A stretch of DNA of 64,000 bases from assembly GCF_027947575.1 (NCBI RefSeq), contig NZ_CP116256.1:2294001-2358000 (forward strand). Direction: 5' to 3'. This document shows, one piece after another, positions 60,807-64,000 of the stretch (position 1 is the first letter of the stretch; every line of letters starts with the position of its first letter). The notes beneath the pieces are model-generated. The model was not told the origin of the DNA. It did no database searches and saw only the letters and a list, made by a program, of their open reading frames with translations. Position numbers and translations under genes: made by a program. The stretch comes from Streptomyces rubrogriseus. Its GTDB lineage: Bacteria; Actinomycetota; Actinomycetes; Streptomycetales; Streptomycetaceae.

Positions 60807-61424
60807 ATGAGTGGGAACAGTGACGAAGCGACCGCACCGGGTGCCGACTGGGACGCGCTGGCCGCCTCCTTCGACGACGAGCCGGACCACGGCCTGCGGG
60901 ACCCGGAGGTGCGCCGGGCCTGGGCGGCCAGGCTGGCCTCCTGGCTGCCCGCGCTCCCCGGCGACGTGCTCGACCTGGGCTGCGGCACCGGCAGCCTCTC
61001 ACTCCTCGCGGCCGAGCAGGGGCACCGGGTCACCGGCGTCGACCTCTCCCCGGCCATGGTGGAGCTGGCCAGGACCAAGCTCGCCGGCCGTGACGCGGTG
61101 TTCCTCACCGGTGACGCCGCGGCACCGCCCGTGGGGGAGCAGCGCTTCGACGCCGTGCTGGTCCGGCACGTCCTGTGGACGCTGCCCGACCCCGGTCGGG
61201 CCCTGCGGCACTGGCGGCAGCTGCTGCGCCCCGGAGGGCGGCTGGTCCTGGTCGAGGGCGTGTGGGGGAGCGTCTCCCCGGTCGGCATACCGGCCGACCG
61301 GGTCACCGTCCTGCTCGGCCCGCTCGCCGGGCAGGCCAGGGTGGAGCGGCTGTCGGACGACCCGTCGCTGTGGGGCAGGGAGGTGGCGGACGAGCGGTAC
61401 GCGGTGGTGGCGACGTACGGGTGA
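60807..61424 (+). CDS. Class I SAM-dependent methyltransferase
   Basis: The 205-residue protein has motif I VLDLGCGTGSLSLLAAEQGH, the acidic GVDLSPAMVELAR, FDAVLVRHVLWTLPDPGRAL and LRPGGRLVLVEG, the usual order of a UbiE/type-11 methyltransferase. It starts at ATG 60807 without a clear ribosome binding site. No neighbour suggests the substrate. Confidence 0.88.
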   Translation: MSGNSDEATAPGADWDALAASFDDEPDHGLRDPEVRRAWAARLASWLPALPGDVLDLGCGTGSLSLLAAEQGHRVTGVDLSPAMVELARTKLAGRDAVFLTGDAAAPPVGEQRFDAVLVRHVLWTLPDPGRALRHWRQLLRPGGRLVLVEGVWGSVSPVGIPADRVTVLLGPLAGQARVERLSDDPSLWGREVADERYAVVATYG

Positions 61425-61437
61425 GCCGTGCGGCGGG

Positions 61438-61938
61438 CTACTCCAGCAGGCCGGTGAAGCCGTCCCCGCGAGCCAGCCGCTCCAGTTCCTCCAGTGCGGC
61501 CACCGCGGCGGCAGCGGCCTCCGGGTCCCGGTCCGCCAGTCCGCTCTCGGCGAACTCGTCCTCGTCCAGGCGCCGTACGTCCGTGCCTTCGGCGGAGCGC
61601 CACAGGTCCAGGTCGAGGTCCTCGACGACCAGCTCCGTGCCGGTGCGGACGGCGGGGCGGGTGATGTCGCAGTACCAGCCCTTCAGCACACCGGCCGCGG
61701 TCCGGACCTCCTTCACCGAGTACCACCGGTCGCGCCAGTAGTACTCGGTGAAGACGTCCCCGGCCTCGAAGCGCACGAAGCCGAAGTCGCGCACGCCGTC
61801 CCCCGCCCAGGGGGCACGCACGGCGAGGCGGGTGCCGTCGTCGTGCAGCAGCGTGGCCGGGTACCGGATCTTGGTCCGGCCCGCCTTGACCAGGATCACG
61901 TCCACCTCGATGGGCGGTTCAGCCGAGTTCACGGACAT
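61438..61938 (-). CDS. DUF402 domain protein
   Basis: The 166-residue protein starts at ATG 61938 with GGAGGTG upstream. KIRYPATLLHDDGTRLAVRA, VFTEYYWRDRWYSVKEVRTA, GVLKGWYCDITRPAVRTGTE and VVEDLDLDLWRSAEGTDVRR follow the DUF402 barrel pattern (Tyr-rich, with D-x-D-L-D-L-W). Members are related to nucleoside phosphohydrolases such as YtfE-neighbour Ntdp. The start overlaps the end of the acetyltransferase gene upstream by 20 bases. Confidence 0.83.
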   Translation of the reverse strand: MSVNSAEPPIEVDVILVKAGRTKIRYPATLLHDDGTRLAVRAPWAGDGVRDFGFVRFEAGDVFTEYYWRDRWYSVKEVRTAAGVLKGWYCDITRPAVRTGTELVVEDLDLDLWRSAEGTDVRRLDEDEFAESGLADRDPEAAAAAVAALEELERLARGDGFTGLLE

Positions 61939-62845
61939 GGCGCACCTCCGTCGCGCAGATCTCGTACCCGAGCCACTTGTTGATGGCGAGCATCGGGCCG
62001 TTGTCGGTGTCGTTGCCGGTGAGCGCCTCCGTGTACCCGGCCGCGCGGGCCCGGTGCAGGGAGGCGGTCTTGGCGAGCTTGGCCAGGCCCCGGCCGCGCC
62101 GGGCACGGACCGTGCCGGTCATCGCGGTCGCGTACCGGAGACCGTCGGTGTGGGCGACGCTGAACGCGGCCGGGCGGCCGTCGACGACCACGACCGTGGT
62201 CAGTTCGCGGTCGAGCAACGGGTGCCGCCAGGTCTCCGCGAGCCAGGCCTCATAGTCCGTGAACTCGACCTCGACATCGCTCGGTTCGTCCGCGACCGTC
62301 GCCGCGTCCAGCTCGAACACGGGCCGGGGGTCGTCCGCGTAGTCGGCGGCCGTGCGCAGCTCGACGCCCGGGGGAGGGGACCCCAGGGGCGGGAGCGCGG
62401 CGTTCGCCAGGTCCAGCCGGAGGAAGTGCGAGGCGCGCCGCCGCTCGTAGCCGTGCCGCCCGGCGAAGGCCAGGTGGGTGGGCCCGTCCAGCACCCAGGA
62501 GTACAGCTTCCGGGCGCCCTCGCCCATCAGGTGCTCCTCGGCCGTACGCACCAGCAGGCCGCCGGCCCCGCGCCGGAACCGCTCGGGATGGACGTAGACG
62601 TTCAGGTAGGCCTGACCGGGCTCCGGGCTGTCGTGCACCAGCCCGAGCTGGGCGGTGCCGATCACCTCCCCGTCCTCCTCCGCGACCAGGGACCGGCTCC
62701 GGGCGTCCGGGTGGCTGTGGACGAGCCGGTGCACGACCGCCTCGGGCGTCCACAGGATGAACGGCAGGGCGAGGCGGCGGACCTGGGCGAAGGCCGCGAC
62801 ATCGGCCGGGTCGTCGGAACGCAGGTCGCGTACGAGAACGGTCAT
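61919..62845 (-). CDS. Tandem-domain GNAT acetyltransferase
   Basis: The 308-residue protein has two GNAT-like halves. The first is SRSLVAEEDGEVIGTAQLGL then VHPERFRRGAGGLLVRTAEE. The second is FSVAHTDGLRYATAMTGTVR then ARRGRGLAKLAKTASLHRAR with the acetyl-CoA loop RRGRGLA. The closing NGPMLAINKWLGYEI is typical of this actinobacterial mycothiol-synthase-like group. ATG 62845 is the start. It is divergent from the GntR gene and probably co-transcribed with the DUF402 gene. Confidence 0.87.
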   Translation of the reverse strand: MTVLVRDLRSDDPADVAAFAQVRRLALPFILWTPEAVVHRLVHSHPDARSRSLVAEEDGEVIGTAQLGLVHDSPEPGQAYLNVYVHPERFRRGAGGLLVRTAEEHLMGEGARKLYSWVLDGPTHLAFAGRHGYERRRASHFLRLDLANAALPPLGSPPPGVELRTAADYADDPRPVFELDAATVADEPSDVEVEFTDYEAWLAETWRHPLLDRELTTVVVVDGRPAAFSVAHTDGLRYATAMTGTVRARRGRGLAKLAKTASLHRARAAGYTEALTGNDTDNGPMLAINKWLGYEICATEVRHVRELG

Positions 62846-62916
62846 GAGGACGCACGCTACGGCGGCCGGGCGGTCGGATGCCTCTCATTTTCCCGGGGAT
62901 ACGGGACAATCGCCGG

Positions 62917-63282
62917 GTGACCTTGAAGATCCATGTCGACGACGGCGCGCCGCCCTACGAGCAGGTGCGGGCGCAGATCTCCGAACAGGCGCGCTCGGGG
63001 GCGCTGCCGGTCGGGTACCGGCTGCCCACGGTGCGCGGACTGGCCGAATCCCTCGGGCTCGCCGCGAACACGGTCGCCAAGGCGTACCGGGCGCTGGAGG
63101 CGGACGGGGTGATCGAGACCCGGGGGCGCAACGGAACGTTCGTCGCCGCCGCGGGCTCCGCGGCGGAGCGGGAGGTGGCCGCCGCGGCCCAGGGCTATGC
63201 CGAGCGGGCTCGGCGGCTCGGGGTCACCGAGGGGGACGCGATCGACGCCGTGCGGGATGCCCTGCGGGCGGCTTATGGGTGA
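62917..63282 (+). CDS. GntR family regulator, short YtrA-like
   Basis: The 121-residue protein is a winged-helix domain with only a short helical tail. PPYEQVRAQISEQARSGALP, VGYRLPTVRGLAESLGLAAN and TVAKAYRALEADGVIETRGR make a complete GntR DNA-binding domain. Lack of a ligand domain puts it in the YtrA-like group, which usually controls transporters. GTG 62917 follows GACAAT (62905-62910) by six bases, so the mRNA may be leaderless. Confidence 0.88.
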   Translation: MTLKIHVDDGAPPYEQVRAQISEQARSGALPVGYRLPTVRGLAESLGLAANTVAKAYRALEADGVIETRGRNGTFVAAAGSAAEREVAAAAQGYAERARRLGVTEGDAIDAVRDALRAAYG

Positions 63283-63311
63283 GCGCCGTCCCGGCGGGGG
63301 TCCGTTCTCGT

Positions 63312-63374
63312 CCGCGGGTGCGTCGTGGCTGGTCGCGCCCACGCGGCGGAGCCGCAAATGTCTCAGCCCCGCGC
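63312..63374. repeat. Variant copy of the dispersed Streptomyces intergenic repeat
   Basis: CCGCGGGTGCGTCGTGGCTG then GTCGCGCCCACGCGGCGGAG and CCGCAAATGTCTCAGCCCCG share the GTGGCTGGTCGCGC core with 2273-2303, but with a CCACGCGGCGGAGCCGC insert. It spans the 3' end, including the stop, of the DUF72 gene. Confidence 0.55.
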
Positions 63375-64000
63375 CTCTGTCGGCGTTCTGGTGACCGTCG
63401 CCTTCGATGTGCGGGTCAGTGCGGCGAACAGCTTGGCGTCGGTCACCGCTGCTGCGCCGGGGTCGTTGTTGAAGTACGCGTAGACATCGCTCGTGTTCGG
63501 CCAGGTCGTCGTGATGCGGTCGATCCAGGTGGCCAGGGAGCGGCGGCCGTAGTGCGGCCAGGCCGTGGCCCGGCCCTCGTGGAAGCGGACGTAGCCCCAG
63601 TCGGTGGTGCGCCACAGGGGCGTGACGGGTCGGGCTCGGACGTCCGCCCAGCACAGGGCCGCCTGCCGGGACACGAGGACCTCGCGGACCTCGGGTGTCC
63701 ACCAGGACTCGTGCCGGGGTTCCACCGCGACCCGGGTCCCCGGCGGGAAGCAGGCCAGGCAGGTGTCCAGGAGGTCCGGGTCGGCGCGCAGGGTCGGGGG
63801 CAGTTGGAGCAGGACCGGGCCGAGGCGGTCGCCCAGACCGGCCGCGTGGGTCATCAGGCGGTCGACCGGTTCGGCCGGGTCGCGCAGGCGTTTGACGTGC
63901 GTCAGGTAGCGGCTGGCCTTGACCGCGACCGTGAAGTCCGGTGGGACGCGGTCCCGCCAGGCGGCGAAGGTCTCCCGGGCGGGCAGGCGGTAGAAGGCGT
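63363..64000 (-). CDS. DUF72 family protein, C-terminal part
   Basis: The gene runs off the right edge; 212 codons are visible. AFYRLPARETFAAWRDRVPP, DFTVAVKASRYLTHVKRLRD, LGPVLLQLPPTLRADPDLLD, RVAVEPRHESWWTPEV and DVYAYFNNDPGAAAVTDAKL are the standard DUF72 TIM-barrel motifs (YecE-like). Biochemical function is unknown to me. The last codons and the stop lie in a dispersed intergenic repeat, so the C-terminus may have been altered by it. Confidence 0.9.
   Translation of the reverse strand, partial: AFYRLPARETFAAWRDRVPPDFTVAVKASRYLTHVKRLRDPAEPVDRLMTHAAGLGDRLGPVLLQLPPTLRADPDLLDTCLACFPPGTRVAVEPRHESWWTPEVREVLVSRQAALCWADVRARPVTPLWRTTDWGYVRFHEGRATAWPHYGRRSLATWIDRITTTWPNTSDVYAYFNNDPGAAAVTDAKLFAALTRTSKATVTRTPTEARG

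Overview
The window is a high-GC (roughly 73%) actinobacterial chromosome segment. Codon usage, frequent GTG/TTG starts, start-stop overlaps of the ATGA/GTGA type, and the gene set all point to Streptomyces. The order tlyA-nadK-recN ... pyrG-NUDIX ... parA-scpA-scpB-pseudouridine synthase ... cmk-der is the conserved actinobacterial core block also found in Mycobacterium. Streptomyces-specific insertions sit within it, including a SepF-like protein, DnaE2 and an AA10 polysaccharide monooxygenase. I see no rRNA, tRNA, CRISPR array, prophage or intact transposase.

Layout. 1-5744: partial SCP2-like gene (minus), then tlyA-nadK-recN and a GT4 glycosyltransferase. A 7-unit tandem repeat runs through the recN stop codon. 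5767-9362: PucR regulator and GH15 glucoamylase-like enzyme (minus). 9948-20968: pyrG, NUDIX hydrolase, TPR-ATPase, ald, then a tight ParA / ribbon-helix-helix-like / ScpA / ScpB / RsuA-type pseudouridine synthase operon. 21002-23847: an NrtR-like NUDIX regulator with its palindromic operator, an ADP-ribosylglycohydrolase, a gutted nucleotidyltransferase remnant and an intact convergent nucleotidyltransferase. 23870-29089: Rieske lipoprotein, aroH-tyrA, a 177-bp MITE-like element, and cmk-plsC-like-der.

29164-40094: small conserved Streptomyces genes, PAP2 phosphatase, a multi-spanning mannosyltransferase-like protein, an MFS exporter, glutaryl-CoA dehydrogenase, a SepF-like protein, and a cysteine-rich membrane-tail protein whose frame breaks once. 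40142-48200: an accessory cluster with an amino-acid-type ABC transporter, an FAD/NAD(P)-binding protein, two luciferase-like monooxygenases and a DUF1684 protein. A 23-residue cysteine-ending leader peptide precedes the divergent binding-protein gene, which points to control by cysteine or sulfur supply and to organosulfur scavenging.

48408-64000: two streptogrisin-type secreted proteases in tandem, a membrane protein, SOS-boxed dnaE2 with a catalytically degenerate Y-family partner, a cupin/MarR divergon with two near-identical palindromic operators, a secreted lipase, and a sortase-motif AA10 monooxygenase. These are followed by acetyltransferases, a methyltransferase, a DUF402 protein, a GntR regulator and a partial DUF72 gene. 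A 44-residue basic gene at 60521-60655 is easily missed because of its size.

The most promising items for follow-up are the cysteine-leader-controlled sulfur cluster, the NUDIX/ADP-ribosyl/nucleotidyltransferase island, the ParA plus ribbon-helix-helix pair fused to the condensin operon, and the frameshifted cysteine-rich protein.
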